From positions 99,423-163,422 of the forward strand of contig NZ_WWCU01000011.1 in the NCBI RefSeq assembly GCF_009857595.1: 64,000 nucleotides of DNA, given 5' to 3'. Made by a program: the position numbers and the translations under genes. This stretch comes from Pseudoduganella aquatica. GTDB taxonomy: Bacteria; Pseudomonadota; Gammaproteobacteria; Burkholderiales; Burkholderiaceae_D. The notes under the pieces are model-generated. The model was not told where the DNA came from and made no database searches. It saw only the letters and a program-made list of their open reading frames with translations. Below are positions 29,551 to 41,067 of the stretch, one piece after another (position 1 is the first letter of the stretch; each line of letters starts with the position of its first letter).

Positions 29551-29572
29551 CTAAGTTGTTCCACCGCTAAAT

Positions 29573-29616
29573 GGGGTCAGGGTTAATTATTTGATTAACC
29601 CTGACCCCTTTTTTTA
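29573..29616 (+). terminator. Strong terminator after the TPR gene
   Basis: GGGGTCAGGGTTAAT (29573-29587) pairs perfectly with ATTAACCCTGACCCC (29594-29608) and is followed by eight T residues. It is related in sequence to the GGGGTCAGACCCC palindromes. An ATG within it (29591) is not a credible gene start. Confidence 0.9.
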
Positions 29617-29623
29617 TCTGTCA

Positions 29624-30835
29624 ATGCCACGCCTCCTCAGTCTCGACGCTTTCCGCGGCTTCGTCATCCTGGCCATGATCTGGGTGAACTATATCGCCGG
29701 CATGCCGGGCATTCCGTATTGGCTGGAGCATTCCAGCGCCAGGGCCGACGGCATTACCTTGCCGGACCTGGTGTTTCCGGCTTTCCTGTTTATCGTGGGG
29801 ATTGCCATTCCGCTGGCGCTGAACCGGGAGCAAGGCCGCTTCAGTGCGGCGCTGATGGGACGCTTGCTATGGCGCGCGGGCAGCCTGATGGTGGCGGGCG
29901 TGGTGCTCGCCAACGCTTACCGCTACGACGCCTCCGCAGCCCTGCTGCCGCGCGCCGTGTACTTTATGCTGTTTTACGCGGCCATGATTTTGCTGTGGCG
30001 CCAGTCCGCACAGCGCGGCGCGGCCTTCTGGGCCGGGCTGGCGCTGATGCTGCTCCTGCTGGTGTCGTTCCGGGGTGAGCTGAACGCCGAGTTCAGCAGC
30101 GTCCACCTGCAGCATACGTGGTGGGGCATCCTGGGGATGATAGGCTGGGCTTATCTGCTGTGCAGCGTGGTCTATGTGACCGTGGACGGCAAGCCGCCGC
30201 TGCTGATGGCGGCCCTGGTGCTGCTGATCGTGCTGTACCTCGCCGGGACCTCCGGCATGCTGCCGCTGCCGCAGGCGTTGAATGATTTCGTCAATGTGCC
30301 GCAGGTGCTGGGCTCCACGTCGGCCAATGTGCTGGCGGGGACGCTGGTGGGAACGCTGTTCCTGCGCCGCGCACCGCAGGCCGCTGCTGGCGCTGTCCCG
30401 GCGGAGCTGCCGCCAGCCGCGCTTCATCGCCGCCGTATCGTGCTGATGGCAGCTTTCGCTATAGCGCTGTTCGGCGCGGGCATGCTGCTGCGCCCTCTGC
30501 ACGGCATCAACAAGATCCAGGCGACCGAGGCGTACACGCTGGTGTGCTCTGGCCTGGTGCTGGCCCTGTTCCTGCTGTTCTATGTGCTGATCGACGTGCT
30601 GCAATGGCGCGCGTGGAGCGCGCTGCTGATGCCCGCCGGCGCGAACGCGCTGTTTGCCTATATCGCGCCGGACCTGTGGGAACAACTTGCGGCGCTGCTG
30701 CACTTGCCGCGCTTCTGGTGGCCTTTCCTGGCATCGGGCGGCGTTCCCGGTTTGCTGAACGCCGCCGCGATGAGCATGGCCATGATGGGACTGACCGTAC
30801 TGGCCAACCGCGCCGGCCTGCGCCTCAAGTTCTGA
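29624..30835 (+). CDS. NagX-like membrane protein (DUF5009/HGSNAT-related)
   Basis: The 403-residue protein has about ten predicted membrane helices and starts with RLLSLDAFRGFVILAMIWVNY, the beginning of the COG4299/HGSNAT-like acyltransferase fold. Relatives called NagX occur in GlcNAc regulons and may move acetyl groups or transport amino sugars; the real activity is not established. The histidine in LEHSS is in a region comparable to the family's N-terminal loop. The gene is convergent with a second NagX gene, 1 bp apart. No good ribosome site precedes the ATG at 29624, just after the terminator. Confidence 0.75.
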   Translation: MPRLLSLDAFRGFVILAMIWVNYIAGMPGIPYWLEHSSARADGITLPDLVFPAFLFIVGIAIPLALNREQGRFSAALMGRLLWRAGSLMVAGVVLANAYRYDASAALLPRAVYFMLFYAAMILLWRQSAQRGAAFWAGLALMLLLLVSFRGELNAEFSSVHLQHTWWGILGMIGWAYLLCSVVYVTVDGKPPLLMAALVLLIVLYLAGTSGMLPLPQALNDFVNVPQVLGSTSANVLAGTLVGTLFLRRAPQAAAGAVPAELPPAALHRRRIVLMAAFAIALFGAGMLLRPLHGINKIQATEAYTLVCSGLVLALFLLFYVLIDVLQWRAWSALLMPAGANALFAYIAPDLWEQLAALLHLPRFWWPFLASGGVPGLLNAAAMSMAMMGLTVLANRAGLRLKF

Positions 30836-30836
30836 A

Positions 30837-31952
30837 CTAGACCTTGACGTAGATCCTGCGGCGGTCCATCACGTAGCCCACCGCCCAGCAGGCCAGCATG
30901 AAGCTCACCGCGAACAGCAGCGACGCCACTTTGGGCGGCGCCAGGGACTGAAAGGTGTGCGCATAGAGCCAGTCGTAGCCGTTGCCCTTGCCCGCCCGCG
31001 TCTTCACCAGGACCACCACCGCCAGCTCGGACAGCAGGTAGATGAACAGGGTGTTCTTGCCGAACACTTCGAAGAAGTAGGTCCAGCCACGCCGGCCGCG
31101 CATCTCGATCACGTAGATCAGCAGCGGCAGCATCAGCAGGTCCAGGCCTATCGTGAAGAGCACGTAGGAACTGGTCCACAGCTTCTTGTTGATCGGGAAG
31201 GCCAGGTCCCAGCACAGCGCCGCGCCCACGCACACCACGCCCGCCATCATGAGCCTGGCCAGCGTTTCGTAGCTGGCGCCCTTGGCCAATATCAGCCTGC
31301 CCGCGAAGTAGCCCGCGATGACGTTGACGGTGGCCGGGATGGTGCCCAGCATGCCTTCGGGATCGAACGGCAGGCCTTCGCCGTGGTACAGGTGGCGTTC
31401 GCCCAGCAGCCACAGGTCGAATCTGGCGGGCGCGTTGCCGGTGAGCGTGTAGTCGCCGCACAGCGCCAGCACCAGCCAGTAGCCAGGCAGCGCCAGCACG
31501 CTGTAGGCCAGCGCGCCCTTCTCTTTCCAGAAATGCAGGATCAGCGTGGCCAGTCCGAAGCACAGGGCGATGCGCTGCAGCACGCCGGGGATGCGCGTGC
31601 CGGACAGCGGGATCAGGCCCCAGTTGCCTGCGCCGTCCACCGCCACGAAGGGGAACCAGAACAACAGGAAGCCGAGCAGGAAGATAATGGCGCTGCGCTT
31701 GCCCACCTTGGCCAGCACGGCGCCGTTGCCCATCTGCGCGTACTTGGGCAGCGCGAAGCTGAGCGCGTTGCCGACCACGAACAGGAAGGTGGGGAAGACC
31801 CAGTCGGTGGGCGTGAAGCCATGCCACTGGGCGTGCAGCAGCGGCGCGAAGACGGTGTTCCAATCGCCCGGCGTGTTCACGATAATCATCAGCGCGACGG
31901 TCAGGCCGCGCAGCACGTCGAGCGACAGGTAGCGGTTCGCAGCTGCGCTCAC
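30837..31952 (-). CDS. nagX: NagX-like membrane protein, second copy
   Basis: The 371-residue protein begins RYLSLDVLRGLTVALMIIVNTPG and has DWVFPTFLFVVGNAL and RIPGVLQRIALCF motifs of NagX/HGSNAT-related proteins, with about ten predicted membrane helices. A GTG start at 31952 overlaps the GH18 stop as GTGA; the longer frame to 32045 lies inside the GH18 gene. It is the last gene of the TonB receptor-GH18-NagX set on the minus strand. Function is inferred by analogy: transmembrane amino-sugar acetyl transfer or uptake. Confidence 0.85.
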   Translation of the reverse strand: MSAAANRYLSLDVLRGLTVALMIIVNTPGDWNTVFAPLLHAQWHGFTPTDWVFPTFLFVVGNALSFALPKYAQMGNGAVLAKVGKRSAIIFLLGFLLFWFPFVAVDGAGNWGLIPLSGTRIPGVLQRIALCFGLATLILHFWKEKGALAYSVLALPGYWLVLALCGDYTLTGNAPARFDLWLLGERHLYHGEGLPFDPEGMLGTIPATVNVIAGYFAGRLILAKGASYETLARLMMAGVVCVGAALCWDLAFPINKKLWTSSYVLFTIGLDLLMLPLLIYVIEMRGRRGWTYFFEVFGKNTLFIYLLSELAVVVLVKTRAGKGNGYDWLYAHTFQSLAPPKVASLLFAVSFMLACWAVGYVMDRRRIYVKV

Positions 31953-32938
31953 TTGCCGGCCTCCAGCGCGCGGGCATAGGCTCCGGGCGGCACGCCGGGC
32001 ATGCCGCTGCAGGCGGCGTCCGCGCCCTTCACTTCGCTGCGGCAAGGCGTGTCGCGGTCCACGGACCAGAAATGCAGCCCGGCCAGTTTCAGCTTGCGCG
32101 CGCCGCGCGCCATCGCGTCCATGTCGGCCATGGTGAAGACGTTTTCCACCACGTCGTTCACGCCTATCATGGCGGTCAGTTCGATCTGGCTGTACGGCAG
32201 CTTGTACTTCTCATGCACGTTGCGCGCAGCCTGCAGCGCCGAGGCGCCCATGTCGCAGCGGCCCTTGCGCACCACGCACACGTTCTTCGCGGCGGGGCCG
32301 TAGTCCATTACCATGATGTTCAGCGCGTAGTCTTTCAGCCCGCTGCGGCGCACGGCGTCCAGCACGGTCTCCGCCATCTCGTTCAGGCTGCGGCGGCTGC
32401 CGTCCGACGCCGCATGTGTGGCGACGGTGAAGCTGAAGCGCAGCTGCGGGCGCCGCGCCTGGGCCGCCGCAATGCGCCGCACCAGCGAGTCCACTTGCTC
32501 CCTGGTCTGTCCCGCTTCGATATCGAAATCAATGCCGATCAGCTGCGGCGATTCGTAGCGCTTGATGAAACGCTCCATGCCCTCGTCACTGCCGCAGGTG
32601 AACACATTGCCCTGCCCGCCGGTGGAAATGATGTAGCCCACGCCGGCCGCTGCGAAAGCCGGCACGTTCGCATCCGCCACCGCCTGCGCCGGCTGCCCGC
32701 CCCAGTTCTCCTCGCCGCATTCGCCACTGGCGAAGGCCCAGGTCAGCGTCTGCTTGCTGTGGCCGAGGTAGGGCACGCGCTTGCCGTCCGGCGCCACGGT
32801 GATGACGTTGCTGGCGGGGTCGTTGTGCATCGCCAGGTGTTTGTAAGGGCTGTAGACCACGCGCGGCGAAGGCGAAGCCGCTTGCGCAGAACCGAGCACT
32901 GCGCACGCCAGCAGCGCCGTTTTAATCAGAAAATGCAT
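31949..32938 (-). CDS. Secreted GH18 family glycosidase (chitinase-like)
   Basis: The 329-residue product has a signal peptide (first about 20 residues) and a GH18 barrel. LIGIDFDIE carries the DxDxE catalytic part with D137, D139 and general acid E141; the usual DG of DGxDxDxE is IG here. NIMVMDYG and LHFWSVDRD supply the substrate-side residues expected in GH18. It probably cuts chitin or chito-oligosaccharides in the periplasm or outside the cell. It lies 75 bp after the TonB receptor gene and overlaps nagX, so it is likely in the same operon. Confidence 0.85.
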   Translation of the reverse strand: MHFLIKTALLACAVLGSAQAASPSPRVVYSPYKHLAMHNDPASNVITVAPDGKRVPYLGHSKQTLTWAFASGECGEENWGGQPAQAVADANVPAFAAAGVGYIISTGGQGNVFTCGSDEGMERFIKRYESPQLIGIDFDIEAGQTREQVDSLVRRIAAAQARRPQLRFSFTVATHAASDGSRRSLNEMAETVLDAVRRSGLKDYALNIMVMDYGPAAKNVCVVRKGRCDMGASALQAARNVHEKYKLPYSQIELTAMIGVNDVVENVFTMADMDAMARGARKLKLAGLHFWSVDRDTPCRSEVKGADAACSGMPGVPPGAYARALEAGK

Positions 32939-33012
32939 TCCCGCTCCAATAAGAAAAAAGGCAGGGCCTCCGAAGAAGCCCTGCCCTGTATTGCGTCAGA
33001 CTTCAGCCGGCA

Positions 33013-35658
33013 TTACATCTTGCCGCGCACGCCCAGGAAGAACTGCTTGCCGTTCTTGTAGAAGGCGCGCGGCTGGTCCTTGGTGGTGGCGTAGGACTTC
33101 AGCAGCGGATCGTTCAGGTCCTTGCCTTCGAACGACAGCGTCAGGTTCTCGGTCAGGTTGTAGTTCAGCGCCAGCGACACGGTGCCCACGTCGTCCTGGT
33201 AGATCGCGCTGTTGCGGTCCAGGCCATTCAGGAAGGCCGAGCGGAAGCTGTAGTTCACACGCGCGCTGAACTTGTCGTTCTCGTAGAACACGCTGGCGTT
33301 GTACGAGTTCTTCGAGGTGCCGATCATGCTGCAATCGCCCAGGTCCGCGCAAGCCGATTTAGGCGCCTTGCCGGTTTCCTTGCCGTCAGCGTAGGTGTAG
33401 TTCACGCTGGCGCCGAAGCCGTTGCCCAGGTCCTGCGAGTACTGCAGCTCCACGCCTTTCACGCGGGCCTTGGTGTTCAGGGCCGAGCTCATGTTGTAGT
33501 TGGTGACCGAGTGCGTGGACTGGTTGAAGAACTGCGCAGTCGACGAACCGAAGGTCACGTAGGAGCCCAGGTGCATGTCATACACACTCATGGCGATCAG
33601 CGACTTCGGCATGAAGTACCACTCGATGCCCGCATCCACGTTGTTCGAGTAGATCGGCTTCAGGTTCGGATTGCCGCCGGTGCCCGAGAAGGTCAGGTCG
33701 TTCAGGCTCAGCGAACCGAGTGCGCCGAAGTCCGGACGCGCCAGGGTGCGGCTGGCCGCGCCGCGCAGCACCACGTTGCTGGCCAGGTCGGTGCGCAGGT
33801 TCAGGCTAGGCAGGAAGTCGTTGTAGGTCTTCGAGGTGTAGACCGGATTCCATACCGTGTTCGGCGAGCCGTTGGCCACGTCGATCTGGGTCTTCACGAA
33901 ACGCACGCCGACGTTACCGGTAACCGCGCCCAGGTTCAGGTCGCCCATCGCGTAGGCCGCATGCGCTTTCTCGGCGATGGTGAACTCGTTCTGGTACGAA
34001 TGGCTGTCGAACTTCACGTACTTGTCGCCCCATTCCTTCATCGAATCGGCGGTGAAGGTCCATGGGTTCTGCAGCACGTTGTCCAGCGGGCTGGTTGGGT
34101 AGGTCGTCAGGCCGGTAGGACGGTTGGCCAGCAGCGAACCCGCAGGCGCCACGGTGCCGGCCAGCCAGGTCAGCTGGCGGTCATGCTTGGCGGTGCGCAG
34201 GCCCATGCGGATGGTAGGCACCACGTCCCATGGGGTCTTGTAGGTGCCGTCCACCTGGCCGTAGGTTTCCTTGTCCTTGGCGGTGGTGTCCGATGCCCAG
34301 CCGCCGAAGAAGTCGGCGCCGGTGCGCGGGTTGAAGGTGCCGGCGTTGTCCACGGTGACGGTGGCCGGTGCGTCCAGGCCGTGCATGGTCAGGCTGGTGC
34401 CCGAGTAGGCCAGCCAGGCTTCGTAGCCATAGTCGCGCGCATAGCCGGTGCCGCGCGTGGTGCCGATCTGGCCGGTGATTTTCAGGTCGTCGCTGACGCG
34501 GTATTTCCAGTCCACGTTGACGAACTTCGAATCGCTGTACGAGCCGGGACGGGCGATGATGTCCTGCACCGACGGGCCCATATTGGCGCAGCTGGCGACC
34601 GGGCAGGTTTTCGGGAAGGTGATCGAGGTGATCTGGTTGCCCGAGATGGTGTAAGCCGACGGCACCACGCCGCCCACGCCGGACCAGTTGTTCGACAGCG
34701 GCTGGTATGGCGCCAGCATGAAGTTGGCGTTGACGTTGTCCGCGTCCAGGCGGGTGTACAGGCCGCTCACGTCGAAGCTGAAGTCGCTGTTGACTTTCAC
34801 TTCCACGTCCACCATGCCGCCCTTGCGTTCGCGCTTCTGCTGGAACAGCGAGGAGCCGGTCAGCATGGACAGGTATTTGTTTTCGACTTCAGGATTTTTC
34901 GCGATCCAGTCCGGTGCGAAGCCCTTGGTCAGCTTGTCCCACCAGAGGAATTCCTGGCCCATGCGGCGCAGCGTGCGCTTCTCGTCGAACACCTGCACCA
35001 GCACGCCCAGGTTGTTTTCCTGGTTCTTCCAGTTGGCCAGCGCGCTCACTTGCAGGTCGGTCTTCTTGGCCGCGTCGCCGTAGGCGCCTTCGATGGAACC
35101 CATCAGGGTCAGCGGTTTCTTGAAGCTCAGCGGCTTGCGGGTTTCGATGTCCACGTTACCGGCGGCGCCGCCTTCGGTCAGATTGGCTTGCGCGCTCTTG
35201 TGCACGGTCACGCGGCCGATCAGTTCGGACGGGAACATCGAGTAGCTGACCGAACGGCCGCCGCCGGTGATGTTGGAGATGTACCAGTCGCCGCTGGAGA
35301 CGGTGTGGCCGTTCAGCGTGGTCAGGGTCAGGTTGGACGGCGTGCCTTTCAGGCTGACGCGGTCGTTCTCGCCAAAGCCGCCTTCGGAGCCGCCGGCGGT
35401 GGCAACCGACACGCCAGGTACGCGCTGCAGCGAATCGGCGACGCTCTTGTCCGGCATCTTGCCCACGTCTTCGGCGGTGATCACTTCCACCAGCGAGTCG
35501 GCGTTACGCTTCTGGTTGATCGACTGCGCCAATGCGGCACGCACGCCGGTCACGGTCACGACCGCGTCGGGCGACTTGGATGCATCCTGCGCCATCGCGG
35601 CGGTGCTGGTGATCAGGATGGCGACCGCAGTGGCGATCGGTGTCAAATTGCGCTTCAT
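33013..35658 (-). CDS. TonB-dependent outer-membrane receptor, oligosaccharide type
   Basis: The 881-residue product has a signal peptide (to about residue 23), a plug domain (SINQKRNADSLVEVITAEDVGKMPDKSVADSLQRVPGV in part, then ERVTVHKSAQANL-like) and a C-terminal beta-barrel ending in a normal aromatic-rich strand. This plug type is typical of sugar-oligomer TonB receptors of Xanthomonas and Caulobacter rather than siderophore receptors. Beside a GH18 enzyme and two NagX genes, chito-oligosaccharide uptake is the likely role. The ATG at 35658 follows GGGGGAG. The operator-like site at 35805 lies about 150 bp upstream. Confidence 0.9.
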   Translation of the reverse strand: MKRNLTPIATAVAILITSTAAMAQDASKSPDAVVTVTGVRAALAQSINQKRNADSLVEVITAEDVGKMPDKSVADSLQRVPGVSVATAGGSEGGFGENDRVSLKGTPSNLTLTTLNGHTVSSGDWYISNITGGGRSVSYSMFPSELIGRVTVHKSAQANLTEGGAAGNVDIETRKPLSFKKPLTLMGSIEGAYGDAAKKTDLQVSALANWKNQENNLGVLVQVFDEKRTLRRMGQEFLWWDKLTKGFAPDWIAKNPEVENKYLSMLTGSSLFQQKRERKGGMVDVEVKVNSDFSFDVSGLYTRLDADNVNANFMLAPYQPLSNNWSGVGGVVPSAYTISGNQITSITFPKTCPVASCANMGPSVQDIIARPGSYSDSKFVNVDWKYRVSDDLKITGQIGTTRGTGYARDYGYEAWLAYSGTSLTMHGLDAPATVTVDNAGTFNPRTGADFFGGWASDTTAKDKETYGQVDGTYKTPWDVVPTIRMGLRTAKHDRQLTWLAGTVAPAGSLLANRPTGLTTYPTSPLDNVLQNPWTFTADSMKEWGDKYVKFDSHSYQNEFTIAEKAHAAYAMGDLNLGAVTGNVGVRFVKTQIDVANGSPNTVWNPVYTSKTYNDFLPSLNLRTDLASNVVLRGAASRTLARPDFGALGSLSLNDLTFSGTGGNPNLKPIYSNNVDAGIEWYFMPKSLIAMSVYDMHLGSYVTFGSSTAQFFNQSTHSVTNYNMSSALNTKARVKGVELQYSQDLGNGFGASVNYTYADGKETGKAPKSACADLGDCSMIGTSKNSYNASVFYENDKFSARVNYSFRSAFLNGLDRNSAIYQDDVGTVSLALNYNLTENLTLSFEGKDLNDPLLKSYATTKDQPRAFYKNGKQFFLGVRGKM

Positions 35659-35804
35659 GTACTCCCCCTTGATTGTGGCCTTCGTCGAAGGCCCTTCCGT
35701 TTTAAGTAGATCCTCTTGCAGACCGCCGCGCTCCCCGCGCCGCCCCGCAGATCCCTCTATACAACCACTTACAAAACCAATTCAACGCCAATATACAGCC
35801 ATCC

Positions 35805-35821
35805 AATACCAGAGTACTACC
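35805..35821. promoter_or_regulatory. Candidate GntR operator, copy 2
   Basis: AATACCagagtACTACC repeats the spacing of the site at 16955 (11-bp period, 5 nt between half-sites). It is in the 357-bp gap between the TonB receptor and GntR genes. On the minus strand a weak TTGAAT-18-TATAGA promoter lies between the site and the receptor start. Confidence 0.5.
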
Positions 35822-35942
35822 AATTTTCGTATTTTTTTCACATGTTGTTTAAGCCACACAGACCACTTTGCCAATATTGACGTGCAGTTAGCGCTATCTC
35901 CCTCTGTACGGGCGAGGGCGTACCGCAAACCGCTGGCGTGCC

Positions 35943-35959
35943 GGTCTTTTTTTGGTATT
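35943..35959. promoter_or_regulatory. Candidate GntR operator, copy 3 (inverted)
   Basis: On the plus strand GGTCTTttttttGGTATT-type spacing is seen: GGTCTT (35943-35948) and GGTATT (35954-35959), 11 bp apart. On the minus strand this reads AATACC-N5-AAGACC, similar to copies 1 and 2. It lies 57 bp upstream of the GntR start and overlaps TATTAT, a possible -10, which would allow self-repression. Confidence 0.4.
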
Positions 35960-36015
35960 ATCGGATCGCCTAAGACGCAAGAAAGCGCACACGAATGCGC
36001 ACACGGGGACAAGAG

Positions 36016-36756
36016 ATGACATCGCTTGCACAGATCATGCAGCACCTGGGGCAGACCAGTAGCCAGCCCCTGTACCAGCAGTTGCAGCGCGCGCTGCGCG
36101 AAGCGATAGACAAGCGCCTCTTCGGGCCGGAGGAGGCCCTGCCGGCGGAACGCCAGCTGGCCAACGACCTGTCGATTTCCCGCATCACGGTGCGCAAGGC
36201 CATCGACGGACTGGTGGACGAAGGCCTGCTGGTGCGGCGCGCCGGCTCGGGCAACTTCATCAACACGCGGATCGAAAAGAATTTCGCCAAGCTGACCTCT
36301 TTTTCGGAGGACATGCGCTCCCGCGGACGCACGCCGCGCAGCGTGTGGCTGAAACGTTCGGAGGGGACGGTGACGCCGGAGGAAGCGCTGCGGCTGCGGC
36401 TCAGTCCGGGCGCGCCGGTGTACCGCTTCAACCGCATCCGCTATGCGGACGACATGCCCATGTGCCTGGAATACGCCACCATCGTGGCGGACGCCCTGCC
36501 CTCGCTGGACGCGGTGGACGTGTCCATGTACGAGGCGCTGGAACTGGCCGGCAACCGCCCGGTGCGCGCCTTGCAGCGCCTGAGCGCCCTGCTGCTCACG
36601 GGCGAACAGGCCGCGCTGCTGCAGGCGAAGGAAGGCGATGCAGGGCTGGCGGTGGAACGGCTAGGCTTCCTGCGCGACGGCCGCGCCGTGGAGTTCTGCC
36701 GCTCCTACTTCCGCGGCGACATGTACGACTTCGTCGCCGAGCTGAGCACGCCTTGA
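36016..36756 (+). CDS. GntR/HutC-family regulator, paralogue of the nag operon regulator
   Basis: The roughly 246-residue protein has a GntR winged helix (QPLYQQLQRALREAI, LPAERQLANDLSISRITVRKAIDGL) and a UTRA domain; LTSFSEDMRSRGRTPRSVWL is very like the NagQ-like protein at 17930. It probably controls the divergent TonB receptor operon in response to an amino-sugar phosphate. The ATG at 36016, with GGGGACAAGAG upstream, gives the family-like start; an ATG at 35995 is also possible. Two similar regulators with similar sites suggest overlapping control. Confidence 0.85.
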   Translation: MTSLAQIMQHLGQTSSQPLYQQLQRALREAIDKRLFGPEEALPAERQLANDLSISRITVRKAIDGLVDEGLLVRRAGSGNFINTRIEKNFAKLTSFSEDMRSRGRTPRSVWLKRSEGTVTPEEALRLRLSPGAPVYRFNRIRYADDMPMCLEYATIVADALPSLDAVDVSMYEALELAGNRPVRALQRLSALLLTGEQAALLQAKEGDAGLAVERLGFLRDGRAVEFCRSYFRGDMYDFVAELSTP

Positions 36757-36789
36757 TGATAGGGCTTTCACCGAGTAGGAACACTGCCG

Positions 36790-37266
36790 CTATTTGCAGC
36801 TGATGGCAATGTTATTTTGACCGGCATACGTCCCCTTGCGATAGGCAAACGTACAATGCTGAACGTTGTCATCCAGCTGCCTAGACAAGGTTATCTGTCC
36901 TGATTCCCCATATCTACAAGCCAGCCACTTCCCCCGTGGGAACTTGCCATCCAGTGGATAGGCATCTATCCAGCCATCTTTCAGGCGCTTTTGCTTGAAG
37001 TCTGCCAGCTCGCCAAGTTCTTCGGGCGGACCGCTCATAGGCGCGGCACTGTGAAGATAAAGCGGCGCCCCGACGAATGCACTCCAGCCTTGCGGATGAT
37101 CGACGACCTGTATCGATCGTTGCGGGATGGAGGCAGGGCATGCGAGAGCTGGCGCGGCAAAGCAAACTGGCGACTGCACCAGAAGCGAAACTGGCAGCAA
37201 TAACACCGCGCCATTTGCTATCCATTGCGCCATTTGCGATGCCCCGCACTTCATGACGGAACTCAT
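36790..37266 (-). CDS. STY0301-family secreted protein, possible immunity protein
   Basis: The 158-residue product has a signal peptide (hydrophobic stretch to about FAAPALA) and cysteines at CPASIPQRS, ACRYGES, QHCTFAY and ISCK. It resembles the STY0301 family, small periplasmic proteins named for a gene in the Salmonella Typhi SPI-6 region. The ATG at 37266 overlaps the amidase stop as ATGA, which favours that start over the ATG at 37251. The coupling to a peptidoglycan amidase-like gene suggests that it neutralises that enzyme in the periplasm, an inference. Base composition is AT-richer than the surroundings. Confidence 0.65.
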   Translation of the reverse strand: MSSVMKCGASQMAQWIANGAVLLLPVSLLVQSPVCFAAPALACPASIPQRSIQVVDHPQGWSAFVGAPLYLHSAAPMSGPPEELGELADFKQKRLKDGWIDAYPLDGKFPRGKWLACRYGESGQITLSRQLDDNVQHCTFAYRKGTYAGQNNIAISCK

Positions 37267-37649
37267 TCGATCACAAAAAAAGCGTCAGCATTATCGCTGG
37301 CATGGATGTAATTTCCCTTTTTGTCCTTGCCCTGCGCCCGAATGAGCCGAACTGAAATTTCAGTCTTTCCATTGGCCTTCCATTGATCTGCTATGTAGAT
37401 CCCATCGATACCCTGGCTTACGTAAAACGCCGCGTGGTTACCATGCTGATGATTCGGATAGCGCCCCTTTACAAAAGTCGCAATTGCCGTTCCTGGCTTT
37501 AGCATGCTGTTGCCAAGCACCGCTTCACCTTGCCGCCAGTTCGTCGTGGTGGGCGCACCAGCATACTTCTGAACGAGTGCAACGCACTGGCGGCTTCCAA
37601 CAACGGGCTTGCCTTTCAGCTTCGCTGCCTCGGGATATACATAGGACAT
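37263..37649 (-). CDS. BPSL0067-family NlpC/P60-like amidase, probable T6SS effector
   Basis: The 128-residue protein has the papain-like arrangement expected of cell-wall amidases: C22 in GSRQCVALVQ and H72 in QHGNHAAFYV, with an Asp in YIADQW as a possible third residue. BPSL0067 proteins belong with small bacterial peptidoglycan amidases, some delivered by type VI secretion. There is no signal peptide, as expected for a T6SS effector. It overlaps by 4 bp the secreted STY0301-like gene. No T6SS structural gene, VgrG or PAAR gene is in the window, so the delivery route is unknown. Lower GC suggests acquisition by transfer. Confidence 0.75.
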   Translation of the reverse strand: MSYVYPEAAKLKGKPVVGSRQCVALVQKYAGAPTTTNWRQGEAVLGNSMLKPGTAIATFVKGRYPNHQHGNHAAFYVSQGIDGIYIADQWKANGKTEISVRLIRAQGKDKKGNYIHASDNADAFFVIE

Positions 37650-37793
37650 GTCCTGTCTCCTTGGGAGTTAGTCATGTCCTCAATCTACTGCCAGCCGGAT
37701 CCACGCTCCTTGAAAAATCACAAGCTCAGCACTTAGGCTCAGCGCCACATTGAGCAGTGTCAAACCGGCTCAGTGCTGTAACCACAATCTACT

Positions 37794-40511
<2,718 letters not shown>

Positions 40512-40556
40512 AAGCGTTCGCAGGGCTGGCAAGTTAATGAGAGCCCTATCCTACGC

Positions 40557-40895
40557 CTATTTTTCTCCGGGCAGGGGCAGGAAGCAGGCGTCCACCACCT
40601 GCAAGCCGTTGTCCTTGGCGAAATTGAGAACGAAATGGTAGGCCATCGGTTCGAAGTCCCGCAGCGCTTCGTTCACCACCACCGCCTTGACGCCATTGAT
40701 ATGGGTCGGGCGCACGAAGGTGGAATAACCGAGATGCGAATCTCGGCCGCTGGTGCCTTCCGGACGGAAGCACGACATGACGCCGCACAGGCGGTCGGCC
40801 CAGTCGCTGGGACGGAACTGCCTGCCATCGGCGGTGATGCCAAGGATAAAGAACTCGTTGGCCAGTTCTTTGGGGGATTGAGCTGACTCGGCCAT
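40557..40895 (-). CDS. DUF3579 family protein
   Basis: The 112-residue protein fits DUF3579 (FFILGITADGRQFRPSDWADRLCGVMSCF, then VRPTHINGVKAVVVNEAL and FEPMAYHFVLNFAKDNGL). The family is conserved in Betaproteobacteria and has no known function. No signal peptide or membrane segment is seen. It lies 45 bp upstream of the M16 peptidase gene on the same strand. The roughly 170-bp gap on its other side is AT-rich and likely holds its promoter. Confidence 0.85.
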   Translation of the reverse strand: MAESAQSPKELANEFFILGITADGRQFRPSDWADRLCGVMSCFRPEGTSGRDSHLGYSTFVRPTHINGVKAVVVNEALRDFEPMAYHFVLNFAKDNGLQVVDACFLPLPGEK

Positions 40896-41067
40896 AGATA
40901 CTCGCGGGACCTGGATGCGTGAAAAATCCTAGGTATTATATCTTATAGAAGACCTAAGAAGGTAAGTACTTGATTTGAAACACGCATTGGCGGCCGCGCT
41001 GTATGGTCCGCGACCGCCAATCCCGACATTGTAACCCGTTCCGGCTATCGTTTTTCTTTCAGCACCC

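Noticed and set aside
29591..29623. ATG at 29591 as start of the NagX-like gene
   Set aside because: It lies in the loop of a strong terminator; the family's N-terminus starts at 29624.
33511..35709. Long open frame opposite the TonB receptor
   Set aside because: Same reason: antisense composition artefact with no domain and no ribosome site.
40896..41067. Possible small RNA in the AT-rich gap beside DUF3579
   Set aside because: No clear hairpin with a T tract and no tRNA-like fold; probably only a promoter region.
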